A stretch of DNA of 64,000 bases from JANQPX01 sp050633905 (GTDB lineage Bacteria > Pseudomonadota > Alphaproteobacteria > Geminicoccales > Geminicoccaceae). Numbering within the stretch: position 1 is the first letter of the stretch; every line of letters starts with the position of its first letter. Shown in pieces: positions 17,938 through 27,601 of this stretch. Position numbers and translations under genes: made by a program. The DNA lies in the NCBI GenBank assembly GCA_050633905.1, contig JBOEHJ010000014.1:1-64000 (forward strand). Direction: 5' to 3'. A model generated the notes under the pieces. That model saw only the letters and a program-made list of their open reading frames with translations. It was not told the DNA's origin and did no database searches.

Positions 17938-19272
17938 ATGCTCCATATGATCCGTATCCGCAGCTTGGCGCTAGGCGTTTTCTTTACCGCCTTGATCTCT
18001 TTTGGCGCTGCAGCACAAAACGTGATCGACATCACCGGCGGCAAAATCGAACCCCTGCCGATCGCGATCAGCGAGCTCCATGGCGAAACCCCGGATGCGA
18101 GCGAACTCGGCCGCGATATGGCCGATGTGATCAGTGCCGATCTCGAAAGCTCCGGCTTATTTCGCCCGATTGATCGACGCGCCTTCATTCAAGCGCCGGA
18201 TCAGTTGCAAAAAACACCGCGCTTCGCCGATTGGCGCCAGATCAACGCACAAACGCTGGTCACCGGCACCGTGATCAGCGGCGGAGCCGCGGGCGACCTC
18301 ACCGTCGAATTTCGCCTATGGGACGTGTTCGGTGGCACGCAGATGCGCGGCCTTCGTTTCAATGCGGACCGGGACAAATGGCGCCGTATCGCCCATCGCA
18401 TCGCCGATGCGGTCTATGAACGGGTGACCGGCGAAGAGGGCTATTTCGACAGCCAAATCGTCTATGTCAGCGAAACCGGCCCGGCAACCGATCGTCTCAA
18501 GCGGATCGCCGTGATGGACCAGGACGGCGCCAATCATCGTTTCCTGACAGATGGCAGCGATCTGGTTCTGACCCCAAGATTTCACCCTGAGGGCACTAGC
18601 ATCGCCTATATGGCCTATCGTGGACGCGTTCCCCAGATCTATGAACGTAACCTTTTGACGTCGACCGAGAGGCCGCTTGGGAATTTTCCAGGCATGACCT
18701 TCGCGCCAAAATTTGCCCCGAACGGCAATCACCTGGCAATGTCCTTAGCCACCAGCGGCAATACCGATCTCTATCTGCTCGACGTGATCAATGGCCGCGT
18801 TGGCAGTCAGCGCGAACGGCTGACCGACAACCAAGCCATCGATACATCGCCCTCTTTTTCGCCCAATGGCACCGAAATGGTCTTCAACTCGGATCGCGCC
18901 GGCAGCCCACAACTCTATGTTATGAACATCAATGGTGGACAGCCAAGGCGGATCAGCTTCGGTGGCGGCAGCTATGGCAGCCCTGCTTGGTCACCGCGCG
19001 GCGACCTGATCGCGTTTACCAAGATCAAGGGTGGCCTGTTTCATATCGGTGTAATGCGCACGGATGGCAGCGATGAACGCCTCCTTACCCGGAGCGCCCT
19101 GGACGAGGGACCAACCTGGTCGCCCAACGGCCGAATCATCCTGTTCAGCAGAAAGGACTACCGGACCAACCAGATCAGGCTCTTCACCATCGACGTCACC
19201 GGCTACAATGAACGAGAGCTCCTGACGCCGCTGGATGCTTCCGATCCGGACTGGTCGGTCTTGATTCCCTGA
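17938..19272 (+). CDS. tolB: Tol-Pal system periplasmic protein TolB
   Basis: Periplasmic six-bladed beta-propeller that links TolA to Pal. The signal peptide is MLHMIRIRSLALGVFF... cleaving after an ALA-type site near GAAAQN; then an N-terminal alpha/beta domain and repeated propeller motifs (FHPEGTSIAY, FAPNGNHLAM, FSPNGTEMVFNSDRAGSPQL, WSPRGDLIAFT, WSPNGRIILF). I chose ATG 17938 (444 aa) because GAAGG lies seven bases ahead; a TTG at 17923 extends the frame by five codons. It follows tolA by 27 bases. Confidence 0.96.
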   Translation: MLHMIRIRSLALGVFFTALISFGAAAQNVIDITGGKIEPLPIAISELHGETPDASELGRDMADVISADLESSGLFRPIDRRAFIQAPDQLQKTPRFADWRQINAQTLVTGTVISGGAAGDLTVEFRLWDVFGGTQMRGLRFNADRDKWRRIAHRIADAVYERVTGEEGYFDSQIVYVSETGPATDRLKRIAVMDQDGANHRFLTDGSDLVLTPRFHPEGTSIAYMAYRGRVPQIYERNLLTSTERPLGNFPGMTFAPKFAPNGNHLAMSLATSGNTDLYLLDVINGRVGSQRERLTDNQAIDTSPSFSPNGTEMVFNSDRAGSPQLYVMNINGGQPRRISFGGGSYGSPAWSPRGDLIAFTKIKGGLFHIGVMRTDGSDERLLTRSALDEGPTWSPNGRIILFSRKDYRTNQIRLFTIDVTGYNERELLTPLDASDPDWSVLIP

Positions 19273-19468
19273 TCACATGCATTTATTCAAGAATTTACGT
19301 GTAGAACGTTAACTGATAGATTAATATCGATTGAACATCCTCGCTCATCAAGATTAGGGCTTAACTATCGACCATAAAAGGTCAGCCGATGAGCGGGTAA
19401 GGAGGGAAATGATGCCTTTGAAACAACGCTTGGCCGATGGCACATGACGTGTCTCTATGGAGCATTCA

Positions 19469-20014
19469 ATGCTTAGGAATTCCTATCTCCTGCTCGCAGC
19501 AACCTTCTTTCTGGCAAGCTGTTCTTCCAATGAAGACTACGACTATGGCACCGATGAGGTTGCAAGCGGTCCCGTCGTCTCAGCGACAACAGGCGTGGAT
19601 GATGGTCGCGGCATCGGCAGCGATACCCTAGCCGCCAATCAGCCGGCTCCTGGAACACAAGAGGACCTGGAGCTTTCAGTCGGCGATCGTGTCTTTTTCG
19701 ATTTCGACAGCGCCGTCCTTAGTCCCTTGGCCACCGAGACACTTGACCGGCAGGGAGCCTGGCTTCGCCAATATCCGAACCTCGTCGTCACGGTCGAAGG
19801 TCATGCCGACGAGCGCGGCACGCGTGAATACAATCTGGCAATCGGCGATCGACGGGCTACGACCGTCAAAAACTATCTGACCGCCTTGGGCATCGAAAGC
19901 AATCGCGTGCAGACGATTTCCTATGGCGAAGAACGCCCAGCCGATGCCGGAAACGACGACACCGCATGGGCAAACAACCGGAGGTCGGTCACGGTGGTGG
20001 CCACAATAAACTGA
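19469..20014 (+). CDS. pal: Peptidoglycan-associated lipoprotein Pal
   Basis: Outer-membrane lipoprotein that ties the outer membrane to peptidoglycan and, through TolB/TolA, to the inner membrane. The lipobox is LASC with the acylated cysteine at C18, followed by an OmpA-like domain with FDFDSAVLSPLATETLDR and the peptidoglycan-binding NL-VTVEGHADERGTREYN region. ATG 19469 (181 aa) has GGAG six bases upstream; ATG 19457 is in frame but lacks a site. A 180-bp gap separates it from tolB, so it may have its own promoter. A terminator-like hairpin lies just after the stop. Confidence 0.96.
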   Translation: MLRNSYLLLAATFFLASCSSNEDYDYGTDEVASGPVVSATTGVDDGRGIGSDTLAANQPAPGTQEDLELSVGDRVFFDFDSAVLSPLATETLDRQGAWLRQYPNLVVTVEGHADERGTREYNLAIGDRRATTVKNYLTALGIESNRVQTISYGEERPADAGNDDTAWANNRRSVTVVATIN

Positions 20015-20961
20015 TGACCCAAAACGATAAAGCCTGGCCGATTGTCCCAGGCTTTGCTTTACAAAAACCATATTTGAAACGCCAGGCTAAGCCTGTGATC
20101 GTCACGATCGCAACGTTGCTTTTCGCAAACCTCTTAGTCACCCCGGCCAAGGCTGGCGTCTCGGTGTTTGATCGCGGGCAAGCCTCACAAATGGCGGCGC
20201 CAGCTCTTCAGCTCGTTCAAGCGCAAACCAATAACCGTGCGCGAGAACAGGCCATCATCGGGCGCCTCGAGGAGGAAATCCGGCGATTGAACGGCCGTAT
20301 CGAAGAGTTGGAATTCGAGCAGCGACAGACGAATAATCGCCTGGACGATCTAGCCCAGCGTCTGGATCAAAGGGCGGTGCAATCCGGCGCGAGCGATCAA
20401 TCAGGCTCGTCTCCGACCCTAGTCGATCAGACCTCACGCTCGCCGGAAGAAGCATTGCGAGCACTCACCGAGCAATCCGGGGACGGTTCTTTAGGAAGTG
20501 TGCCCGAAAGTGCGGTTGCCAATCTACCCAGGCCGGACCCGACGGCGATCGCGCCACCGGAGAAGGGCACCTTCTCCGCTGAAAAGCAATATGAGAATGC
20601 CGTTCAGCTCCTGCGCGCCGGCGATTACCAAGGCGCACAGAACGGGCTCGAAACGTTCTTGGACATTCATGAGGAGCATCAACTCGCTTCGAATGCGGCT
20701 TACTGGTTGGCTGAAACCCACTATGTGCGCCAAAATTACACGGCCTCTGCTGCGGCTTTTGCACGCAATTATGGGGATTACGGCAAGGATGCGCCCAAGG
20801 CGATCGACAACCTCTTGAAGCTGGGCATGTCGCTTGCCAATCTTGGTCAGATGGAACAAGCTTGCTTGACCTATGACGAGCTGAACGACGCATTCCCGAA
20901 TACACCAGCGCATATCGGGCAAGCCGTCAACCGGGAGCGCGCTCGCGCCGCTTGTGGCTGA
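20014..20961 (+). CDS. cpoB: Cell division coordinator CpoB (YbgF), Tol-Pal associated
   Basis: Periplasmic protein that coordinates peptidoglycan synthesis with outer-membrane constriction. It has a hydrophobic signal segment (VIVTIATLLFANLLVTPAKA), a trimerising coiled coil (IIGRLEEEIRRLNGRIEELE), a low-complexity linker, and C-terminal TPR repeats (QYENAVQLLRAGDYQGAQNG, NAAYWLAETHYVRQNY). The start is uncertain: ATG 20014 overlaps the pal stop by one base but puts an unusually long charged stretch ahead of the signal segment and places a hairpin inside the reading frame; a TTG at 20074 would give a conventional signal peptide. Confidence 0.9.
   Translation: MTQNDKAWPIVPGFALQKPYLKRQAKPVIVTIATLLFANLLVTPAKAGVSVFDRGQASQMAAPALQLVQAQTNNRAREQAIIGRLEEEIRRLNGRIEELEFEQRQTNNRLDDLAQRLDQRAVQSGASDQSGSSPTLVDQTSRSPEEALRALTEQSGDGSLGSVPESAVANLPRPDPTAIAPPEKGTFSAEKQYENAVQLLRAGDYQGAQNGLETFLDIHEEHQLASNAAYWLAETHYVRQNYTASAAAFARNYGDYGKDAPKAIDNLLKLGMSLANLGQMEQACLTYDELNDAFPNTPAHIGQAVNRERARAACG
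20029..20058 (+). terminator. Terminator-like hairpin between pal and cpoB
   Basis: Nine-base stem AAAGCCTGG / CCAGGCTTT with a nine-base loop, followed by GCTTT. It lies 15 bases after the pal stop. The T tract is short, so it may attenuate rather than stop transcription into cpoB, or act as an mRNA-stabilising 3-prime end for pal. Confidence 0.5.
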
Positions 20962-21042
20962 TTAGGCCCCTCACATCCTACCATTGAGCGGCAGCCGCGA
21001 TGAACGCGGTGGCAAGGCCGTTGCAGCGACAAAGTTGATGAC

Positions 21043-22395
21043 GTGGACAATCCGCTAGCCGATAATGATCGCTCTTATCAAGGCTTGCCTCTATCAACAG
21101 CCGGCAGAAAGCCTCTATTGAGCGTCGAATTTGATGGCCTGATGGCGGCGGTTGACCCCTTCGAACAGAACCCCATTCTTGCCGTTGCGTTGTCCGGCGG
21201 TCCCGACAGCATGGCATTGACCCTACTCCTCCAGGACTGGGCAGCAAGGCGAAACGGACGGGTGATTGGCCTCACCGTCGACCACGGCCTGCGCCCCTCC
21301 TCAGCAGAAGAAGCACACCAAGCCGGGTGCTGGTTAAGATCTCTCGGCATCGAGCACCATATCCTGACATGGTCCGGGCCAAAGCCCAGGACTGGTGTGC
21401 AGCAAAGGGCTCGAGACGCAAGGTATGACCACCTCAGCAATTGGTGCCGAAAGGCAGGCGTTCTCCATCTCCTGACAGCTCATCATCGCCAGGATCAGGC
21501 CGAAACGGTTGCGCTTAGAATAGTTAAAGGCAGCGGTCCGGATGGCCTCGCAGCGATGTCGGCCATCCGCGACTTGCCAAGACTGCGCCTCATTCGGCCA
21601 TTGCTCAGGATCGATAAGGAACGCCTGATCGCTACCCTGGAAGATGCCGGCCAACCATGGATCGATGATCCGAGCAACAAAAGCCGTTCGTTTGCGCGCA
21701 ACCGCCTTCGCCTGGACGGCATCGATGTGCCTGCACTTAGCGAAAGGGCCGCCGATCACAGCCGCAGGCGAAACAGCTCGGACAAACGGATCAGCATCCT
21801 GCTGGCACGTCTCGTCACTATCGATCCCATGGGATTTGCCCGGATATCAGCCGGTCATTTCGGTGATTTATCGAGCGAAGTTTCAGCCCGCCTCCTCGCG
21901 AGAGTGCTGACCACCATCGGCGGCGCGCCCTATCCTCCGAGAAGAGACAGCCTGGAGAGACTCGTCGGCAGGATGCGTGACGAGCGACCATTTCGCGGTA
22001 CTACCCTCGCTCATTGTCAGATCCGACAACGAAGGGGTCAATGGCTCCTTTGTCGCGAAAACGATCGAAGACCTGCCCTGGAGCTTACACCACAACATTG
22101 GCATTGTTGGGAAGATCGGTTCCTGATCCGACTTCGAGGTCGACTTCGACCGGTCTTCGTACACCGATTGGGCGATCAAGCCTGGTCCAAGCGCAAAGAC
22201 CTGGTTCAGCATGGCCAAAAGCGAGACATTCCAGCGGTTATCAGGGAAAGTCTGCCCGCAATCTGGCAAGATGGGGCGTTGATCGCGATCCCTCATCTTG
22301 GTCTCTTTGAACGAACCTTGGCCCCCACGGTACTCGATCTTAAATTTAGGCCGCGCACCCCCCTAGCCAATGCGCCATTCGCAGCCCATATGTGA
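21043..22395 (+). CDS. tilS: tRNA(Ile)-lysidine synthase TilS
   Basis: Modifies the wobble cytidine of the CAU-anticodon isoleucine tRNA to lysidine using ATP and lysine. The PP-loop ATPase motif SGGPDSMAL is at residues 51-59, followed by the family motifs TVDHGLRPSSAEEA and TAHHRQDQAETVALRI and the WIDDPSN signature. The 450-aa length includes the C-terminal substrate-recognition region. The start is a GTG at 21043; an in-frame ATG near residue 34 would still retain the PP-loop. Position between cpoB and ftsH is the common alphaproteobacterial order. Confidence 0.95.
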   Translation: MDNPLADNDRSYQGLPLSTAGRKPLLSVEFDGLMAAVDPFEQNPILAVALSGGPDSMALTLLLQDWAARRNGRVIGLTVDHGLRPSSAEEAHQAGCWLRSLGIEHHILTWSGPKPRTGVQQRARDARYDHLSNWCRKAGVLHLLTAHHRQDQAETVALRIVKGSGPDGLAAMSAIRDLPRLRLIRPLLRIDKERLIATLEDAGQPWIDDPSNKSRSFARNRLRLDGIDVPALSERAADHSRRRNSSDKRISILLARLVTIDPMGFARISAGHFGDLSSEVSARLLARVLTTIGGAPYPPRRDSLERLVGRMRDERPFRGTTLAHCQIRQRRGQWLLCRENDRRPALELTPQHWHCWEDRFLIRLRGRLRPVFVHRLGDQAWSKRKDLVQHGQKRDIPAVIRESLPAIWQDGALIAIPHLGLFERTLAPTVLDLKFRPRTPLANAPFAAHM

Positions 22396-22598
22396 TGGAT
22401 CTCTGATGGGACAATCGTTGCGCTGTGAAGAGGCAACTCTATGTTAAGAATTGGGGTGAGCCTATGTTAAGGATTGTGCTGTTAAGATGACGTTTCGGAA
22501 TTCGATTTCTTCGCGGTCCGAAGTCTGGAATGAGGCGAATGAGCAGGTCGATCCTCGATCGGCTGCAATTGGGCTAGCGAGTTGGAAAGGCATCTGAC

Positions 22599-24548
22599 GT
22601 GAACAACTTCACGAAAAATCTGGCGCTTTGGGTCATTATCGGCCTTTTGCTGATCGCACTTTTCAATCTCTTCCAGAACCCGTCGGGTCGTAATACCCAG
22701 GCCAATCTCTCTTATTCGGACTTTCTCAGCCATGTCGATGCGGGCCGGGTAAGCGACGTCACGATCCAAGGTAAGACGATCAACGGCCATTTCACGGATA
22801 ATCGCTCCTTTAGCACCTATGTTCCGCCTGAAGATCCCAATCTGGTCGCAAGCCTGCGCCAAAAGGGTGTGGTCATCACCGCGGCACCGATCGATGACAG
22901 CATGCCGTCACTTCTCGGCGTCTTGGTGTCCTGGTTCCCGATGCTGCTGTTAATCGGCGTTTGGATCTTTTTCATGCGCCAGATGCAGTCTGGTGGCGGC
23001 AAAGCCATGGGCTTTGGCAAGTCCCGCGCTCGCCTCCTCACCGAAAAGCATGGGCGGGTGACCTTCAACGATGTTGCCGGGATCGACGAAGCGAAAGAAG
23101 AACTCGAAGAAGTCGTCGAATTTCTGAAACATCCACAGAAATTCCAGCAGGTTGGCGGCCGCATTCCCAAAGGTGTGCTGCTCGTTGGCCCTCCAGGTAC
23201 AGGTAAGACACTCCTTGCCCGCGCCATCGCCGGCGAAGCTAATGTGCCGTTCTTCACCATCTCCGGCTCCGACTTCGTCGAGATGTTTGTCGGCGTCGGC
23301 GCCTCTCGTGTCCGTGACATGTTCGAGCAGGCCAAGAAACACGCGCCCTGCATCGTGTTCATCGACGAAATCGACGCGGTCGGCCGTCATCGCGGTGCTG
23401 GTCTCGGCGGCGGTAATGATGAGCGCGAGCAGACGTTGAACCAGCTCTTGGTCGAGATGGATGGTTTTGAGGCCAATGAAGGTGTCATTCTAATCGCCGC
23501 CACCAACCGTCCAGATGTGCTCGATCCAGCGTTGCTCCGACCCGGCCGTTTCGACCGTCAGGTTGTCGTTCCGAACCCGGATGTGCTGGGCCGCGAGCGA
23601 ATCCTTCAAGTTCATATGAAAAAAGTGCGGGTTGGTCCTGATATCGATGCCAAGGTGATAGCCCGTGGTACGCCCGGCTTCTCAGGTGCCGACCTCGCCA
23701 ACATCGTCAACGAAGCAGCCCTGCTCGCTGCGCGCGCCGGCAAACGCATGGTCAGCATGGTCGACTTCGAGTCAGCAAAGGACAAGGTGATGATGGGAGC
23801 GGAGCGCCGCTCTATGGTCATGACCGAAGATGAGAAAAAGCTGACGGCCTATCATGAAGCAGGTCACGCTTTGGTGGGTTTCTTCACACCGGCATCAGAT
23901 CCTATTCATAAAGCTACAATCATCCCCCGCGGCCGAGCGCTTGGCATGGTGATGCGCCTGCCTGAGGGCGATCGGATCTCGCTGGCGCGCGAAAAACTGG
24001 AAGCTGATATCGCGGTTGCGATGGGCGGCCGGGTCGCTGAGGAGCTGATCTTCGGACATGATAAGGTCACGACAGGCGCTTCGTCCGACATCGAACAAGC
24101 GACCAAGATGGCGCGCCATATGGTTACGCACTGGGGAATGAGCGACAAGCTCGGACCAATTGCTTACGGCGAAAACCAGCAAGAGGTATTTCTCGGCCAT
24201 TCCGTAACACAGTCCAAGAATGTGTCCGAGGAAACCGCGCAGCTGATCGATTCGGAAGTTCGTCAGATCGTCGATACCGGCTATGAAAGTGCCAGAAAAC
24301 TGATCGGCGACGATATCGACAAGTTGCATGATCTCGCCAATGCGCTGCTCGAGCATGAAACGCTGACAGGCGATGAAATCGGTGCGATTTTGCGTGGTGA
24401 ACCCATGCCAAAGGCAACGCCGCCCCAGGAACCACCCAGTGCTTCGGCCACCACGGGCGGCAAACGCGGATCGGTACCGACAACGTCCCCATCAGATGAT
24501 GATCATGATACCGGTGGCATGGAGCCAAGCCCGCAACCTGGCACGTGA
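22599..24548 (+). CDS. ftsH: ATP-dependent zinc metalloprotease FtsH
   Basis: Membrane-anchored AAA+ protease that degrades misfolded membrane proteins and regulatory proteins (by family precedent, including the heat-shock sigma factor and LpxC). Two transmembrane segments (about 8-25 and 106-126) flank a small periplasmic domain; Walker A GPPGTGKT is at 197-204, the pore loop region FVEMFVGVGASRVRDMF follows, Walker B is CIVFIDEIDAVG, and the zinc site HEAGH is at 419-423. At 649 aa it is full length with a Ser/Pro/Thr-rich tail. The start is GTG 22599 with GGAAAGG eight bases upstream. Confidence 0.98.
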   Translation: MNNFTKNLALWVIIGLLLIALFNLFQNPSGRNTQANLSYSDFLSHVDAGRVSDVTIQGKTINGHFTDNRSFSTYVPPEDPNLVASLRQKGVVITAAPIDDSMPSLLGVLVSWFPMLLLIGVWIFFMRQMQSGGGKAMGFGKSRARLLTEKHGRVTFNDVAGIDEAKEELEEVVEFLKHPQKFQQVGGRIPKGVLLVGPPGTGKTLLARAIAGEANVPFFTISGSDFVEMFVGVGASRVRDMFEQAKKHAPCIVFIDEIDAVGRHRGAGLGGGNDEREQTLNQLLVEMDGFEANEGVILIAATNRPDVLDPALLRPGRFDRQVVVPNPDVLGRERILQVHMKKVRVGPDIDAKVIARGTPGFSGADLANIVNEAALLAARAGKRMVSMVDFESAKDKVMMGAERRSMVMTEDEKKLTAYHEAGHALVGFFTPASDPIHKATIIPRGRALGMVMRLPEGDRISLAREKLEADIAVAMGGRVAEELIFGHDKVTTGASSDIEQATKMARHMVTHWGMSDKLGPIAYGENQQEVFLGHSVTQSKNVSEETAQLIDSEVRQIVDTGYESARKLIGDDIDKLHDLANALLEHETLTGDEIGAILRGEPMPKATPPQEPPSASATTGGKRGSVPTTSPSDDDHDTGGMEPSPQPGT

Positions 24549-24761
24549 AGCTCTACCACATGACTTGAGCAGCAGCGTTTGAGCCTGCTTCGATAGGTCG
24601 AACGTTAGTCATTGATGCCTGTGGTCATGCTGCAACCATGACTTAATGATTTTTTAACGGCTGGCGCTGCAGGTTGCCTTGGTGCATCGCTTTGCGTAAG
24701 ACCACGCGTCTTCACTGTGATTAATCAGTCCAAAGCGAGCTAAATCAACGTTGGGAACGCC

Positions 24762-26105
24762 ATGACACGCCAATTTTTTGGTACGGACGGCATACGCGGC
24801 ACGGCCAATACGCCGCCGATGACCGCCGAAATCGCCCTCAAGCTCGGCATGGCTGCCGGTAGCCAATTTACGCGCGGTGACCATCGTCACCGCGTGGTCA
24901 TCGGCAAGGATACACGCCTCTCGGGCTATATGCTGGAGCCGGCGCTGACCGCTGGTTTTCTCGCCATGGGGATGGATGTCACCATTCTAGGGCCGCTGCC
25001 CACCCCAGGCGTCGCCATGATGACCAGATCGCTTCGCGCCGATCTCGGCGTCATGATCTCCGCTTCGCACAACGCCTATCAAGACAATGGCATCAAGCTT
25101 TTCGGCCCCGACGGCTTTAAGCTCTCGGACGACATCGAGCTTGCCATCGAGCAACGGATGCGCGATGTCGACACGATCTCCCTTGCCTCCCCGGACTTGC
25201 TCGGCCGCGCTCTTAAGCTTGAAGGCTCGCGCGAACGCTATATCGAGGCATTGAAAGCCACCTTGCCCAAAGGCATGACCTTGAATGGCCTGAAGATCGT
25301 GATCGATTGCGCCCATGGTGCCGGCTATGTGGTCTCGCCCAAAGTGCTCTGGGAACTTGGTGCCGAGGTCATCGAAATCGGCACTGCACCCAATGGCTTC
25401 AACATTAATGACCAATGCGGCTCCACTTACCCGGATGGCCTTTGCGCGACCGTCAAGGAGCATGGCGCCGATCTCGGTATTGCACTCGACGGCGATGCCG
25501 ATCGCTTGGTGCTTGCGGATGAAAATGGACGCCTGATCGACGGCGATCAGATGTTGGGATTACTCGCCAACCACTGGAAGCGACAGGACAGGCTTGGTTC
25601 TGACACCGTGGTGGCCACCATCATGTCAAATCTTGGCCTGGAGCGTTACCTGGAAAGCCAGGGTATGAAACTGCATCGCACCAAAGTTGGTGATCGTTAT
25701 GTGGTTGAGCATATGCGAGCAAGCGGCCACACCCTCGGCGGCGAGCAATCCGGCCATATTGTCATGAGCGAGTTTGCCTCCACCGGCGACGGCCTGCTCG
25801 CCGGCTTGCAGATCCTGGCCGCCATGCGTGAGCAGGATCAACCATTGAGCATGATCGGCCGCGTGTTCGAGCCCCTGCCCCAGCGCCTCAAGAATTGCAA
25901 ATTGACCGGCGGCAAACCGCTTGAGGACGGTGAAGTCCAGCGCTGCATCGAAGTCGCTAATGACCGCTTATCGGGCCATGGGCGCCTTTTGGTGCGACCA
26001 TCAGGAACTGAACCCCTTATCCGGGTGATGGTCGAGGCCGATGACGAGAGTCTGCTGAGCGAAGTTCTGGATGAAGTAAGCGACATTATCCAAAAGCACG
26101 CCTAG
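24762..26105 (+). CDS. glmM: Phosphoglucosamine mutase GlmM
   Basis: Converts glucosamine-6-phosphate to glucosamine-1-phosphate for UDP-GlcNAc, feeding peptidoglycan and lipid A. The phosphoserine is S102 in MISASHNAYQDNG; the Mg2+-binding loop is DGDADR at 243-248; the sugar-binding and phosphate-binding motifs GGEQSGH and RPSGTEPLIRVMVE are present. At 447 aa it is normal length. It follows ftsH, as in many proteobacteria. Its TAG stop begins a copy of the dispersed stop-codon repeat. Confidence 0.98.
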   Translation: MTRQFFGTDGIRGTANTPPMTAEIALKLGMAAGSQFTRGDHRHRVVIGKDTRLSGYMLEPALTAGFLAMGMDVTILGPLPTPGVAMMTRSLRADLGVMISASHNAYQDNGIKLFGPDGFKLSDDIELAIEQRMRDVDTISLASPDLLGRALKLEGSRERYIEALKATLPKGMTLNGLKIVIDCAHGAGYVVSPKVLWELGAEVIEIGTAPNGFNINDQCGSTYPDGLCATVKEHGADLGIALDGDADRLVLADENGRLIDGDQMLGLLANHWKRQDRLGSDTVVATIMSNLGLERYLESQGMKLHRTKVGDRYVVEHMRASGHTLGGEQSGHIVMSEFASTGDGLLAGLQILAAMREQDQPLSMIGRVFEPLPQRLKNCKLTGGKPLEDGEVQRCIEVANDRLSGHGRLLVRPSGTEPLIRVMVEADDESLLSEVLDEVSDIIQKHA

Positions 26106-26170
26106 TGATGTGACCACGTCGGTTGGTTCGCACCGCTTTCGATGCAAGGAGGATACGCAGTCCTTTAGCG
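26103..26170 (+). repeat. Stop-codon repeat, copy 3 (after glmM)
   Basis: Starts on the glmM TAG: TAGTGATGTGACCACGTC, then GGTTGGTTCGC and a distal GGATACGCAGTCCTTTAGC that matches GGGCATGCGGTCCTTTGTC of copy 5. One base of the left palindrome arm is changed (GTGAT). Confidence 0.65.
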
Positions 26171-26225
26171 TGATGGCGCCGATACTGTACCGGAACGGAT
26201 CAATTCAACCTTGGCCGGTGACGCG

Positions 26226-26921
26226 CTAACGTTGCCATAGCGGGTTTTTGATCTGCCCCATGAATTGTTTGTGGGCAGCAAGCTCGGTGTCGCTTGCTGC
26301 GTGAGGGCGTGCAGGCCTCAGCACCCGTGTTCCTCTGACCACATCTTGCCGATCATCCTTATTGACCGCGAGGTCAAGCCCTGGCTGACGACCGCCGATC
26401 AGACCGAGATAAACTTCGGCCAGGAGTTCCGAATCCAAGAGTGCGCCATGCTTGGTGCGCACGGATGCATCGACATCGAAGCGGCGACAAAGCGCATCCA
26501 GATTGGCAGGTGCTCCGGGAAAACGCTGACGTGCGAGCTGCAGCGAATCGATCACGCGTTCGCCATCGATGGCCTCATGGCCAAGCCGACCAAGCTCGCT
26601 GTTCAAGAATTTCATATCGAAGGCGGCGTTATGGATGACAAGAACACCTGGAGCCGGCTCTCCCTGCCCATCCTCATCGAGAAAAGTAAGGAACGCATCC
26701 ACGATCCCAGCAAACAGCGGCTTATCCTCGAGAAATGCGCTGCTGATACCATGGATCTTCTCGGCCTCAGCCGGCATGTCCCGCTCTGGATTGATATATT
26801 CGTGAAAGACACGCCCAGTCGGCAAATGGTTCATCAACTCGACAGCGCCAATTTCGACCACCCGATGCCCGTCTGTGGGATCGAGACCGGTGGTTTCAGT
26901 ATCCAACACGATTTCACGCAT
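26226..26921 (-). CDS. dnaQ: DNA polymerase III epsilon subunit (proofreading exonuclease)
   Basis: 3-prime to 5-prime DEDDh exonuclease that proofreads the replicative polymerase. Catalytic acids D7 and E9 lie in VLDTETTGLDP; HNAAFDMKFL provides the second acidic motif; the third is HGALLDSELLA. The 231-aa length includes the C-terminal tail that contacts the alpha subunit. It is the last gene of marR-ompR-kinase-maf-aroE-coaE-dnaQ, 27 bases after coaE. Confidence 0.96.
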   Translation of the reverse strand: MREIVLDTETTGLDPTDGHRVVEIGAVELMNHLPTGRVFHEYINPERDMPAEAEKIHGISSAFLEDKPLFAGIVDAFLTFLDEDGQGEPAPGVLVIHNAAFDMKFLNSELGRLGHEAIDGERVIDSLQLARQRFPGAPANLDALCRRFDVDASVRTKHGALLDSELLAEVYLGLIGGRQPGLDLAVNKDDRQDVVRGTRVLRPARPHAASDTELAAHKQFMGQIKNPLWQR

Positions 26922-26948
26922 GATGATGTTCCAAGGCGTTCGTTGATA

Positions 26949-27593
26949 TCATTTTTTGGCTGATCGCCGCCATCGATCCGGCCAAACCGATGGCTGACGG
27001 CCATTGATGTCGTCAACAATCGATCCAATGACCTCTAGTGAGACCCGCTTGCCCAATCCTGTAGGGATGACAAAGTCGGCGCGTCGCCGTTTCTCGCGAT
27101 CCGGCATCTGCCTTGCCAAAATAGCGGCTAATCGTTCCCGCGTCATGCCGGGGCGGCGAAGAACCCGTTGGGCTTGAAGGAAAGCTGGCGCACTGACAAC
27201 CGCGACCGCATCCATCAGCCGCTCCCCCCCGGTTTCATAGAGAAGCGGTATATCCATGACCACCGCTGGAACATGATCCTTGGCGTTCGCTGCCAGGAAA
27301 CACTGCTGCACATGTCGAACCAAGGGATGCACGATCCGCTCAAGACGACGGAGCGCTAGTGGGTCATCGAACACCAGCTGTCCCAGTATCTTACGATCGA
27401 TCCCACCCGCATCATTGGCAGTACCAGGGAATGCTTCGAGCACCGGACCAACAGCCTCTCCACCTGGAAAAAAAAGCCGATGGACCGCGGCATCAGCATC
27501 GAAGACTGGCAGGCCGAAGACGCGAAAAAAGCTGCTCGCCGTGGATTTTCCCATGGCAATCGATCCGGTGAGCCCAAGGATGAAGGACATCAT
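26949..27593 (-). CDS. coaE: Dephospho-CoA kinase CoaE
   Basis: Last step of coenzyme A synthesis: phosphorylates the ribose 3-prime hydroxyl of dephospho-CoA. The P-loop is GSIAMGKST (residues 10-18), with the family motifs VFDADAAVHRLF and VVMDIPLLYETGGE. At 214 aa it is normal length. It begins 8 bases after aroE. Confidence 0.96.
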   Translation of the reverse strand: MMSFILGLTGSIAMGKSTASSFFRVFGLPVFDADAAVHRLFFPGGEAVGPVLEAFPGTANDAGGIDRKILGQLVFDDPLALRRLERIVHPLVRHVQQCFLAANAKDHVPAVVMDIPLLYETGGERLMDAVAVVSAPAFLQAQRVLRRPGMTRERLAAILARQMPDREKRRRADFVIPTGLGKRVSLEVIGSIVDDINGRQPSVWPDRWRRSAKK

Positions 27594-27601
27594 CTCTGCC
27601 T

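Noticed and set aside
21423..21450. TATGACCACCTCAGCAATTGG inside tilS resembles the repeat core
   Set aside because: It is in conserved coding sequence and lacks the left palindrome arm; coincidence.
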